Assembly: GCA_025201705.1 (NCBI GenBank) | Contig: MU616646.1 | Coordinates: 1-64,000 of the forward strand | Length of the DNA: 64,000 nucleotides | Origin: Dissophora ornata | Lineage: Eukaryota > Mortierellomycota > Mortierellomycetes > Mortierellales > Mortierellaceae | Reading direction: 5' to 3' | Shown here: piece by piece, positions 51,601 through 63,961 of the stretch | Layout: every line of letters begins with the position of its first letter | How positions within the stretch are numbered: the first letter of the stretch is position 1 | The notes under the pieces: generated by a model | Told to the model about the DNA's origin: nothing | The model's database searches: none | What the model saw: only the letters and a program-made list of their open reading frames with translations | Translations under genes and position numbers: made by a program

Positions 51601-51653
51601 ACGAATATGAACGGAGCAAGGAACCTGCAGCACAGGCGTCGAATGAGCCATAG
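45657..51653 (+). CDS. SMCR8: SMCR8-type DENN protein
   Basis: Exons 45657-46447, 46646-46718, 46812-47871, 47960-47993, 48073-48108, 48190-51499 and 51582-51653 give about 1791 aa, in phase throughout. The N-terminal longin/uDENN part reads D-F-V-L-I-S-E-F-S-E-I-E-G-P and V-H-H-F-T-L-F-D-I-N-A-R-G-F-V-R-P-F. It continues with F-S-R-A-A-L-Y-F-K-T-G-N, which closely follows animal SMCR8. The C-terminal DENN core appears near L-A-F-A-L-L-S-G-Q-K-V-C-I-M-G and F-L-Y-Y-H-L-V-F-H-G-K-L-Y-L-G-G. In animals SMCR8 pairs with C9orf72 and WDR41 to regulate small GTPases and autophagy-lysosome signalling. The protein is about twice the animal length because of disordered Ser/Arg-rich insertions and a long C-terminal tail. 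Two internal exons are only 34 and 36 nt. The stop is TAG. Confidence 0.85.
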
Positions 51654-52545
51654 CATCATTTCGAGAACATGTTTTGAATAGTTTTCTACGATTTTTCGTT
51701 GTATTTTGAAAAATGTATAATACAGAAATATAAGAGCTTTGCGGTAGTAAACGGGATAATACCTCGTTTCATCGCATATTGGTAAACCTAACTCCTGTGC
51801 CCCAAGCGATGCCGTGCCTCACAGAGCTCTGTAAACGCCAGAAAAAAGCCGCGGCCGACGGTATATGTATGAGGATGTCGAAGGCGTTATGAGGGTGTGA
51901 GCGAGTGGCAAAAGGTTCGGCTGTGTTTGCATGTCCACCTTCCAAGAGAGCCCACAAGTTGCACAAGAAGCGAAGCGGATAGAAAGGGCGATTCCACAAT
52001 GCAAAATGTCTCTTTCTTCCTCCTTTCCACATCCCATCTTTCCAGCTACACCCACGTAATCTTTTGTCTCTGTCCTCTCACTGTCTCCAGCGCCTATCTA
52101 GCCACTCACTAGGCACGGTGCGGCAGCTATTCATTGGTAACCTTCAATGATCCACTCCTATCCGTATATCAATCGGCACACTTGAGCCAAGGATTAGTAG
52201 AATGGCTGGGTCAGAGTAATAACCCTTTGTATTTGGTAGCTGTTAGAAGTGACGAAGTAAAGTGCACACACTCGCGGACGGCCGTTGATGTGAGCGAGCC
52301 ACTATTTTTTTTTTATCTGGCTCTTAATAGTGGTGCATAAACAAATATCTGTAAATGACCAACCATCCCTCGGCTCGATGACGGATACGGATACGTAGCA
52401 TATTCAGGGTCGAAAAAAGCAAAGCAAACCCTCTTCCGCTGGCACGACTGCCGTCTCAGCCGTCTTCACTGCGTCCTTGTACTAAAAGAGTCAGGAGCCA
52501 GAAACAAGGAAAGCAAATCGAACAAGTGGACGATTAAAAATCGAT
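51654..52545. other. Intergenic, no gene supported
   Basis: About 890 bases between the SMCR8-like gene and the NACHT-WD40 gene. I see no conserved motif. A polyadenylation-like region is near 51715-51735. Confidence 0.5.
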
Positions 52546-55500
52546 ATGCTCAGCAGTCCGTTTTCGGCATGGAGAGGCGCTCTCTCGCCACAAGAAGCGC
52601 TTGAGGCTGCGAATGGTCATTTGGAGAATGCGCAGAAAGAAAAGGTTCCCAAAATGGCTCTGACGTATTGCAACGATGCGGAAACCGCATTGTCCCGTAT
52701 AAAAAGATCTGTGAGAAAGGCCCTTATCTCTTCCTCACGCGCTGAGGATCGAGTCATGTGCACTGGGATTGCTGACATCTATTCTCAGCTTGGCGGATTG
52801 TTGAAAAACTTGGGACGTCATGACAAGGCACTGGCCAGTTACAAGGAATCAGAAAAGTGGGGGTAAGTAAGAGACGAACCTTGTATTGTTGACCGTTGCT
52901 TATACACATGGAAAATTGACAACCGATGAATATCTAACTCTGAATAATTAATACAGCGGACAAGCTCAAGTGCCTGACCAATTGTCCTCTCGCTCCGACA
53001 GTATCGCATCGCCTCCCGTTGCAGATTTCGCCGCAGATACCGTTTCTGGACCCGCTGCCGATCCGACTGCTGCCAACCTGCTATCTCTTCCTCATCTGCC
53101 ACCACTGACCCAGGAAAGCCCTGCCCATGACGCTGCACCCATACCCCCGCATATATTTGTGAACGACATGAGTCAGCCCCATGACATAAACAAGCTGCCG
53201 AGAGTCGACGAGCGTCTTGAGACTACATCACAGCTCGTTTACTGCCTTGGCCTTTTACAAGACCCTCAATCGCCCGAGGACGTACACGATCAAGCCGAGC
53301 GCGATTGGCTAAAAGACAGAGAACATGACACAGATGAGCAAGATAGGTTGAGAATGCTGGCGACCAACCTGTTAAGAGGATTTATTCGCGAAGAACTCAA
53401 GAATTCGAGGGCTGTCGCAGAAATCGTGTGCCTGGTCCCGGTTCTCGAAAAAGACGATCTTCAACAATTACTCCAGCAGTTTTTCCATGGTATTGAGCAA
53501 TCCGAAATGCTGAATTTTAGTCTACTCGAAGGACTCGCACAACTGGTTCAGCGCGCTGCCCCAGGTCACCTCCATGCGGATAGTTTGCTCAAGATACTGC
53601 AGCTCTTAAGCACGCGCTTACAAGGCACCCACGATCAATCCCAAGATTATATCTGCCAGTTAACACTGACAGTATCGCACGTCTTGGATGCCATGGCCGA
53701 TAGCAACGTCAAAGGTCTAGATCACGAAACACTACATGCACCTCTATCTGCGTATTTGCATGGGCTAGAGGACAACACTGATCCGTACTTGGTCTATCAA
53801 GCCGCATATGCATCTCAAGCTTTGCTGTATGTCCCCGATAATGAAACGCCATGGAAAGCCACACAGCGGCGTACAGGAAAAGTGGTCAAGGGTGTTGCGG
53901 GACTGGTTAGCGCGGTGAAGGCTCTAGATCTCAATGGCTTTTTAGAAAGCTTGGGCCATATTCAACAAGGACTGGCCAGAGTATCGCAAGTGCTCACACT
54001 GGCCAAAACTGCGTACGAGGACGTCAACTCACTGACTAAAAGCGGGAAACAGTTTGTGGACTGTCTTAAAGAAGGCCTCGTCTTCAGTCGCAAACACGCC
54101 TGGTACCAAGCGTTGCGTGGTGCAGATATCTTGCTTCAAAACGGTCAGCTCATTGATTTCAAGACGTTGGTCTGTAAAGCGCCATGCCGCGGCGATCCAG
54201 CGTTTCAGTGGGGAATATGCCAACGGCTAGGGGAGCTCGCAGCCAATGCAAAGTGCGACAACGACTCTCGCAATAGTGCTGTTGCGCTTCTAGGAGAGAT
54301 ATATCGAAATGATGCAGTCTGGGGCCAGCAAGCCAGCATCAAGCAATGGATCCTTGATATTCTTATGCAGCTTGTTGCTTCAACTGGAGGCGGAAGTGCT
54401 TTGCAAGGTACGAAAGTAGAAATGATGATACAACCGTACTACTGGCGGCCATTGACATCGTTGCAAGAACTAGTCGCATGTAACAAAAAATAAATTAACA
54501 TGGTCAATTCACTCTGCTGCTATAGCCGCCGAAACACTACTTCAAGAGCTGGGGGGAAATGGAGGCGCCAAGAAACAAGAACTTTACCGAAGTTGTCGAG
54601 AGGCGGGTCCGGGACCACACTCATTGAAGGCTGCCTTACTTCCGCCGACATTTCCATCTCTCCTTGATCGCGCTTAGCACAAAATTGAAGTCGAAGGCAG
54701 TTTGCGCTAGCTGAAAGTGCGACGATTAAGAGGCAGAGGGGAAACCGTGTATATCTCTCCACAGGCTAAGGCGAATTTGAGAGACCGTGATGACGCGCTG
54801 TTCCCGTTGATGGATAAGGTCACGGAGTTCTTGAATAGTGGGCGAAAAGTGTTTTTGCTGTTGGGCGATTCTGGGGCGGGCAAGTCCACTTTTAACCAGG
54901 AACTTGAGCGTGAGCTGTGGAGCAGCTACAAAAAAAAGGAAGGTCCGATTCCGCTCTTTATCACCTTGGCAGCAATCCAAAGTCCTGAGCGGGACCTGAT
55001 TGCCAAATAGTTGCGGAACGACGGGTTCGCAGAGGATCAAATCCGAGAGCTGAAGGGTTATCGCGAGTTCATCTTAATTTGTGATGGATACGATGAGAGT
55101 CGGCAGATGCACAACTTGTACATGAGCAACCGATTGAATCTAATAGGAGAATGGCGGGCTCAAATGGTGATCAGTTGTCGCAGTGAGTATATTAGCCCCG
55201 ATTATCTGGATCGCTTCCAGCCCCTAGACCGTAATCGACGAGCGGAGTCGACGCTATTTCAAGAAGCGGCCATTGCGCCGTTCTCCAGGGATCAGATCCA
55301 GGACTATGTCAACCAGTTCGTATCCATGAAGGAGTCACAGTGGAAGGCTGTTGACTACCTGCATGCACTTGATAAGATCCACGGCTTGAAAGACTTGGTG
55401 ACAAACCCATTTCTTTTAGTTCTGTCACTGGAGGTACTACCGCGTATGGCGGATCCAGGACAAAACCTCCCGAGGGCCCGTATCACTCGACTTGCGCTGT

Positions 55501-58028
55501 ATGACCAATTCGTGGAGCAATGGTTGGAGCGCGGCAAACTACGACTAGTCGAGATGGCGAGTGACCAAGAGAGAGAAGCATTCGATAGTCTGTCCGATGA
55601 AGGTTTTGCGCAGCAAGGCATAGAGTTTCTAAAAGGCTTATCATCAGCAATATACGAAAATCACGGGGGTAATTCGGTGGTCGAGTATTCGCCAGTTCGG
55701 GATAAAGGGACATGGAAGGAGGCATTCTTCAGCCAAGAAAGTGAGAAGAAACTTTTGCGCGAAGCTTGTCCATTGAACCGCAACGGCAATCACTATCGCT
55801 TTCTCCATCGATCAGTTCTTGAATACAGCTTGGCGCGGGCAGTGTTTGAGCCGCAGGAGACGAGAAACTATGGACTGAAGACGGAGCAACCAACAAACAA
55901 GGCGTCACGTCGAGAAAGTGTCGGTTCGACCTACAGCTTCGACAGCGAAGGCGGCTTAGAAGCAGTGGTCGTCGCAGTTGAACAGCCAGTACTCGAGTCA
56001 CCTTTGGGACGGAAGAGCTTTGTGGGAGAGCCATCGATTATGCGATTCTTGGTGGAGCGTGTACAACAGGAACGACTCTTCAAGACGCAGCTTTTGGCAG
56101 TCATTGAGCGGTCGAAAACAGAAAAGGCAGAGCTTAAGACTGTGCGAAAGGCAGCAGCCAATGCGATTACGATATTGGTCAGAGCAGGAGCACAATTCAT
56201 TGCAGCGGATTTGCAAGGCATACAAATTCCAGGAGCGGATCTAAGTCATGGCTCATTCGAATCTGCTCAGTTGCAAAGAGCAGATTTGAGAAAGATTCAA
56301 CTTCGCAGTGCATCACTACGCGGAGCCGATTTAAGCGGGACGCAGTTGGCTGGCGTGCTATTTAGCGAGCTGCCATTTATTCAAGAAGAAAGCGAGGTGA
56401 AGTCCTGCGCATATTCACCAGATGGCAAAACATTAACGGTCGGTCTCAATGATGGAAACATCAGCATATACACTGCTTCAGACTGGGAAAGAGTGAGGAT
56501 CATTAATGGCCATAGCCTCCCTGTCCGAAGCATTGCGTATTCTCCTAAAGGCGATCAGATTGCGTCTAGCAGCAATGACAAAACGGTTCAGCTGTGGGAC
56601 TTTGAAACCGGAGATCGCGGCCACACCTTGACCGGCCATGATGACCGTGTTGTGTGTGTCGTGTATTCGCCTGGAGGAGACCAAGTTGCATCTGCCAGTC
56701 TTGACAAAACAGCGCGGCTGTGGGATGTCGAAACCGGTGAATGCCGCCACACCTTGATCGGTCATGGCGAACGTGTTTTGAGCGCCGCATATTCACCAAA
56801 AAGCGGTCAGGTTGCGTCTGGTAGTCTAGACAGGACAGTGCGGCTGTGGGATGTTGGAACGGGAGAGTGCCGTCGCATTTTGACTGGCCATAGCCACCAG
56901 ATTACGAGCCTTGCGTATTCGCCAAAAGGTGATCAGATTGCGTCTGGCAGTGACGACAAGACAGTGCGGCTGTGGGATGCTGAACCTGGGTCCACCCATC
57001 AAACATTGGACAGCCATGGCGGGGTTGTTTGGAGTGTCGCGTATTCGCCGAATTGCGATCAAATCGCGTCTGCCGGTTATGATAAGACAGTACGCATATG
57101 GGACTTTAAGATGGGAGATTGCCGCCACACATTGGCCGGTCATACTCGCCAGATTCGGAGCATTGTGTACTCGCCAAAAGGCGACCAGATTGCCTCTGGC
57201 AGCTGGGATGAGACTGTGCGACTGTGGGACGTTGAAAGCGGAGATTGTCGCCAGATATTGAGAGGCCATAGTCACTGGGTATTGAGCGTCGTATATTCGC
57301 CAAAGGGCGATCAGATTGCGACCGCCAGTGGGGACAAGACTCTACATCTGTGGGATGTTGAATCAGGAAATTGTCAGATCACTTTAATCGGTCATAGCGA
57401 TGTAGTTTCTAGTGTCAAGTATTCGCCAAAGGGTGGTCAGATTGCATCTGGAAGTTGGGACAAGACAGTGCGGCTCTGGGATGTTGAAACCGGAAATTGC
57501 AGCAGCACCTTGCGCGGCCACAATCACCGTGTTTCTAGTGTCATGTATTCTCCAAAAGGCGGTCAAATTGCGTCTGGTAGTGACGACAAAACAGTGCGGC
57601 TATGGGACATCGAAACCGGGAATTGTCTCCACACTTTATCTGGCCACAGTAGCCAGGTTTGGAGCGTCGTGTATTCGCCGAACGGCGATCAAATCGCATC
57701 CGGCAGCGATGACACGACAGTACGGCTGTGGAACGTTGCATCTGGTCAGTGTAGCACGGTAATTCAAATTCACGCCGGGACTAACAGTATTGTCTGGAAA
57801 GCTACCTCCGATGGCAACTACTTGGTGACTGGCGGTACTGACCGGTCAGTTCGGCTGTGGCAGGTCGTAGACGAGCGGAACGAACGCTACGTACGGTTGC
57901 AGTGGAGATCTCCATCCGATGAGCTTACTACGACAGGCACATCCGTGCAAGACGTGAAGGGACTTGGTAGACTGAATCGACGGCTATTAACGCAGCGCGG
58001 GGTAGTGGGCGAGCCGGCTCCAGTTTAG
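52546..58028 (+). pseudogene. STAND/NLR-like gene (TPR/ARM-NACHT-pentapeptide-WD40) with three in-frame TAG codons
   Basis: Exons 52546-52862, 52957-54407 and 54526-58028 splice in phase to 1757 codons. Order: a TPR-like helical start (A-L-A-S-Y-K-E-S-E-K-W-G), then an ARM/HEAT-like region to about residue 590. A NACHT domain follows with Walker A G-D-S-G-A-G-K-S near residue 703 and Walker B F-I-L-I-C-D-G-Y-D-E at 771-780. A short pentapeptide-repeat block (A-D-L type) lies at about 1158-1205, then 12 WD40 repeats to about 1705. Such proteins oligomerise on ligand binding in fungal self/non-self or immune-like signalling (inference). TAG codons lie at 54675, 54708 and 55008 (codons 640, 651, 751), just before and inside NACHT, at positions where I expect Gln in relatives. 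No frameshift is seen and the splice sites are intact. It could be a young pseudogene or a readthrough gene. Confidence 0.85.
56392..57870 (+). repeat. Twelve WD40 repeats with a 126-bp period and high DNA identity
   Basis: Each unit encodes about 42 residues of the form Y-S-P-K-G-D-Q-I-A-S-G-S-x-D-K-T-V-R-L-W-D. The middle units (about 56900-57740) are especially alike at DNA level. The variable residues cluster at the start of each blade (for example G-H-S-H-Q-I-T versus G-H-S-D-V-V-S), the exposed face in WD40 propellers. The first and last units are more diverged. Confidence 0.9.
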
Positions 58029-58325
58029 AGCTTTCTTGAAGGAAGAGATAAATCTAGCCAGATCGTTATTCGTATCATGCTATCATACAGCGCGTATCCT
58101 CCAATGAGACGAAGGCAAAGTTGCTCTTGTCAAGTTAAAAAAAAGTTTGTTTGAACTAGAGAGAATGGAGTTGCGCATTGATATTGAGGAAAGGAGGCTA
58201 CACTTGTGAGCACCCGACCCTGCCAACGAATGCTAGCGGAGCAAGGAACGGCACCAGTTCGGAAAATGCCGTGTAATACAGAAAATTCTATGTTTGTTTG
58301 AAAGCCGTGCACTTGATAATTCTTT
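58029..58325. other. Intergenic between convergent genes
   Basis: Short spacer between the NACHT-WD40 stop and the Cce1-like stop. It must contain both 3' ends. Nothing else seen. Confidence 0.4.
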
Positions 58326-59753
58326 CTACTCTATGGCGGTAGGCTTGTCAGCCTTGTGTCGAATTGTCGTCGTGCTCTTGCGTGTTGTTGTTCTCCTTTT
58401 TGTTGTCGTTTTCTTATCCAGATCAGAACCAGCAGCAGTAACCGTCAACGCCTGAACAATATGCTCACCACCGGTCCTAGCAGATCGTTCCACCGCTTCC
58501 TGAATAGCACGACGCCTCCACTCGAACCAAGCAATGGCCTGCAACAACGCGTCGCTCAAATCATCTCTTTTTTCTTCTTGACTGTAATAGTCCCTGTTCT
58601 GAGGAGAACATTGGACCTGGAAGCCCAGAGGATCTGAGAGTCCAGTTTCCTGCACTCTATCCTGCTGGTTGTAGATCCATTGATCGACAATACTTTTGGA
58701 TTGAAGCTTTTTACCGTAGTATTTTTGCGACTTTGACATTAATTTTGGTTGCTGGACCTGCTCGCTCTCAATTTCGTCTTTGTCCTTGTCTTCGTCTTGG
58801 CCTTCATCTTTGGGGTTGGACGACGAATACCTAAAGCCGCCCATATGCGTCCATGCGCCGATACCCCACCAACTAGCTGTACTTCTTGGAGACATTGACT
58901 CCACAAATAATCCTGCCTTCTGCCCGTGCATCCCTTCCTTTTCTTGTTGCTGCTGCTGCTGCTGCTGCTGTTGTTGCCAGATAGCGAGCCAGGTATGAAT
59001 CATTCCCTCAACAACACTACATTTGAAGGTCGCATCCAGGACAGCGTGCATACCAGAAGTTCTGAACCGCTGTCGCTCTACAATCACGCCGTCTACACTT
59101 CCTCCTCTTTCTCGGATTCCTGCTGGATCGACATTTTCAGGGCTCGACTCGTCAATTCCAACAATCTTGCGCATAATTTTATCCAACCGCACAGCGACCT
59201 GTCGTACATCGAAGGGGAGAGCAGGTGCCTTCTTTTTCTTTGCCGACTTCCTGGTGATCTTCGTTTTGCTCCTTGGACTCTTTTTTCCTAAATCTATCGG
59301 CTCTGATTCCAATTCCATCGTCATAGTTGTTGGGTGATCAGGGCTGTGGTTGTTGTTGTTTTCTGTGTTAGGGGCGAGGAGATCTTCAATCGACCAGCGC
59401 AAGATCTCACCATCCTTTGAGAGTTCAACCCAAGCGAGGTTGCGAATGCCAATGTCGATCGACACAATCGATTGTGGCAAAACCTGGTCCTTGATCCGTT
59501 CAAGATCCAACGACACATTATCATTGATATTCTTGGTATTATCGCCTCCCTGCGGTATTTGCTGGTCAATCTGTTGCAAGACGGCTTTAAAGTGAGCAAG
59601 GAGTCTGTTCTTGAGGACGGGCTTCGTGCCAGAAAGAGGTAGACCCGTCGCGATCAGCAGGCGTGATAGATCCTTAATCGCCAGTCTTTTTTTTTTTTTA
59701 TTATTATTGTTGTTGTTTTCCGGATGAAAAAGTGAGACACCGAAATAATGCAC
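58326..59753 (-). CDS. CCE1: Cce1/Ydc2-type mitochondrial Holliday junction resolvase
   Basis: 475-codon frame. An N-terminal SAP-like DNA-binding motif (L-S-R-L-L-I-A-T-G-L-P-L-S-G-T-K, then L-K-N-R-L-L) precedes the RNase H-like nuclease. Catalytic acids match the Ydc2 pattern: Asp in S-I-D-I-G-I-R-N-L-A-W, Glu in V-I-V-E-R-Q-R-F-R, and the Asp pair in D-D-L-S-D-A-L-L-Q-A-I-A-W-F. The enzyme cuts four-way junctions and resolves mtDNA recombination intermediates. Insertions include a Gln run and acidic/Lys-rich stretches, making it longer than yeast Cce1 (353 aa). The true start is uncertain. The frame opens at 59753, but the Asn/Lys-rich leader there is low-complexity, and AAAAG before C-T-G-G-C-G could be a splice acceptor for an upstream exon I could not find. 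Confidence 0.8.
   Translation of the reverse strand: MHYFGVSLFHPENNNNNNKKKKRLAIKDLSRLLIATGLPLSGTKPVLKNRLLAHFKAVLQQIDQQIPQGGDNTKNINDNVSLDLERIKDQVLPQSIVSIDIGIRNLAWVELSKDGEILRWSIEDLLAPNTENNNNHSPDHPTTMTMELESEPIDLGKKSPRSKTKITRKSAKKKKAPALPFDVRQVAVRLDKIMRKIVGIDESSPENVDPAGIRERGGSVDGVIVERQRFRTSGMHAVLDATFKCSVVEGMIHTWLAIWQQQQQQQQQQQEKEGMHGQKAGLFVESMSPRSTASWWGIGAWTHMGGFRYSSSNPKDEGQDEDKDKDEIESEQVQQPKLMSKSQKYYGKKLQSKSIVDQWIYNQQDRVQETGLSDPLGFQVQCSPQNRDYYSQEEKRDDLSDALLQAIAWFEWRRRAIQEAVERSARTGGEHIVQALTVTAAGSDLDKKTTTKRRTTTRKSTTTIRHKADKPTAIE
58944..58976 (-). repeat. CAG/CAA run encoding poly-Gln in the Cce1-like gene
   Basis: Eleven consecutive Gln codons on the minus strand, seen as TTG/CTG triplets on the plus strand. 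They fall between the catalytic Glu and Asp-pair motifs. Confidence 0.9.
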
Positions 59754-60268
59754 TTGTTAGCCGAAATAGCAGTGGGATCCCTTGACAGCATCCAGCGTAG
59801 AAGAATAGGGGGGCCAAACGTCGTTCATACCCGCTCAGTGACTTTTCCAGTCGCATATCACGACAATTCTCTTGATAATTGGATGATCGCAGAATTGGTC
59901 GCACAGCCACTTTGGATTCGGGTGTTAGATCAGCTCCACCTTGCTGGCTGTACTCATCTTTCAAAGAATGTAGAATGGTAAAGCACCTAATCGCTGGATC
60001 AGGCATACCGGGATGTATTGACAGAGACAGGAATGGAGCTTTAGGTCGGCATGGAGCGAATCTCAGCGATGCGAGCCGCTTCTGCGTGCAATGCCAACGC
60101 TGCATGGTATGTTGTTTGTTGCAGGTGTTTAAAAAAATGAAGGTCTCTGGCACTACACAAACAAAGGACAATTATACTCACAGTTTTCGACTGTTGGCTG
60201 ATCGGACCCCAAATAGACAACGTTGATTTTATTTTTTATTACAAAAAAAAGTTGGAAAGTCATGATGT
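59754..60268. other. Spacer between the Cce1-like gene and DDX41
   Basis: Both flanking genes run leftward, so this holds the Cce1 upstream region and the DDX41 3' end. A 155-codon minus frame (59704-60171) overlaps it. It has no recognisable motif and may contain an unplaced first exon of the Cce1-like gene. Confidence 0.35.
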
Positions 60269-62606
<2,338 letters not shown>

Positions 62607-63268
62607 GGTTGTGGTTGTTGTTGTTGTTGCTGAAGGAGGTGGATGGTGATAATGAAGTGAAGAAGAATGCCATGGCATGCAAAGGCTGAGCACCATGACC
62701 TGAAATATACTACTGGCCATTGCAGTGGCTTAGTAATTCAGATTGAAACATTTTTGGCAGCTGCTGTGTCCCAGGTGCGGATCCAGGAGAGGCCCCATGG
62801 GTGGACGACGAGGTCTACGGTCAATGGGGTTCCTGGACAGGGTCTCCGTGTATTCTGCATGGCTGGTGGCTGCAACTGAGGCATCAGGCCTGGCCGTTGA
62901 CCTACTCGTTTATATCCCAGCACCATTACTATAGTTTTCCATGACGGGCCTTGGAGACTGCAACGACTCAAAGAATGTGTGCAGGGAGTCATGTCTATCA
63001 TGGAACAGACAGGCGTGGACTAACTATACAACGAAAGGAGAATTGAGCGTCCGCCTGCTGCAAGTCAGGGAAAGGCTCAATTGAACAACTGTCTTCGTTT
63101 GGTCACACAACAGGAGGAACGAGCACCCTATGCGCTGGCAGCCATTCACAGGATATGTAAACAACGAATAATGCAACATAAACCTTTTTCGTTTCTTATA
63201 ACGTCTGCTCTTTTTTTCCTTTTATTCCCCACACTTTCTTCCCCTGTCTCCCCCCACCCCCACCCATC
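62607..63268. other. Divergent promoter region, no gene supported
   Basis: Interval between DDX41 (leftward) and the RDEL protein (rightward). A CA/TG-rich triplet stretch near 62610-62635 and a T/C-rich leader at 63210-63265 are the only noticeable features. Confidence 0.4.
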
Positions 63269-63961
63269 ATGCGCTTCTCAACGGCTGCCACGCTCGTAGC
63301 ACTTTCCTCCTTGGCCCTCCTGGCCACGTCTCCTTCTCTCGTCTCTGCAAGACTGACGTCGGTGGAACGTCTCGAGGTCGAGGCGAAAGACCCCAGCAAC
63401 CCAAACTACTGCCCAGCTTGTCTCCAAAAGGCCATGCACAACCACTTCCCACACGCCTGTTCCAAGGATCTTGAGTCGATTGAGGCCACATCTCGACCAG
63501 AAGGACCCCGACCGGACGAACAACGTTGTGTCTGTATCTCATTCTTGGACCTGTACTGGATGAAACTTGATTGTGAACAAGAGTGTGCTTTTGTAAATGA
63601 CCCAGAGGCCATGAGCCACTTCTTGTCCGCCGATTCGATCCCAGGATGCGATCAATGGATCGATTTCGAGACAGGAAAGGAAAAGGAAGTCGAGGGTTTC
63701 GAGAAGAAGGATTTGAGCCATCAGCCGGAAGTGTTCCCTTTGGAAGAAGAGACAGAAGGCGCTACTGAGAACACAGAGGAGGAGCAAGAGGAGGATGTTA
63801 AAGTGGCAGATGAACCTCCACGTGCTGAGGATGTAAAACAGGAGGAAGATACCGAAGCAACGCAGGTTACTCCAGAGGAACCAAAGGTCGCTAAGGTTGA
63901 CGAAGAAGACCTCAAGGTGCAGAAGGAGGCAAAGGCTGACGAGGCAAGGGACGAACTGTGA
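63269..63961 (+). CDS. ER-lumen acidic, Cys-rich protein ending in RDEL
   Basis: Intronless 230-codon frame. A clear signal peptide (M-R-F-S-T-A-A-T-L-V-A-L-S-S-L-A-L-L, cleavage probably after V-S-A) is followed by about 110 residues with eight cysteines (C-P-A-C, H-A-C-S, R-C-V-C, D-C-E-Q-E-C, G-C-D-Q-W). This looks like a disulfide-bonded domain. The last ~90 residues are Glu/Asp-rich with Val/Lys. It ends A-R-D-E-L, a KDEL/HDEL-type ER retrieval signal. I do not recognise the family. The layout (oxidised domain plus acidic tail plus DEL) suggests an ER chaperone cofactor or calcium-buffering protein, which is an inference. An AATAAAAG-type polyadenylation signal follows at about 63987. 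Confidence 0.85.
   Translation: MRFSTAATLVALSSLALLATSPSLVSARLTSVERLEVEAKDPSNPNYCPACLQKAMHNHFPHACSKDLESIEATSRPEGPRPDEQRCVCISFLDLYWMKLDCEQECAFVNDPEAMSHFLSADSIPGCDQWIDFETGKEKEVEGFEKKDLSHQPEVFPLEEETEGATENTEEEQEEDVKVADEPPRAEDVKQEEDTEATQVTPEEPKVAKVDEEDLKVQKEAKADEARDEL

Noticed and set aside
54408..54525. TAA at 54491-54493 looked like a fourth premature stop in the NACHT gene
   Set aside because: It lies in a 118-nt intron with good signals (CAAG|GTACGA ... CTATAG). Splicing restores the exact frame, joining L-Q to A-A-E-T-L-L.
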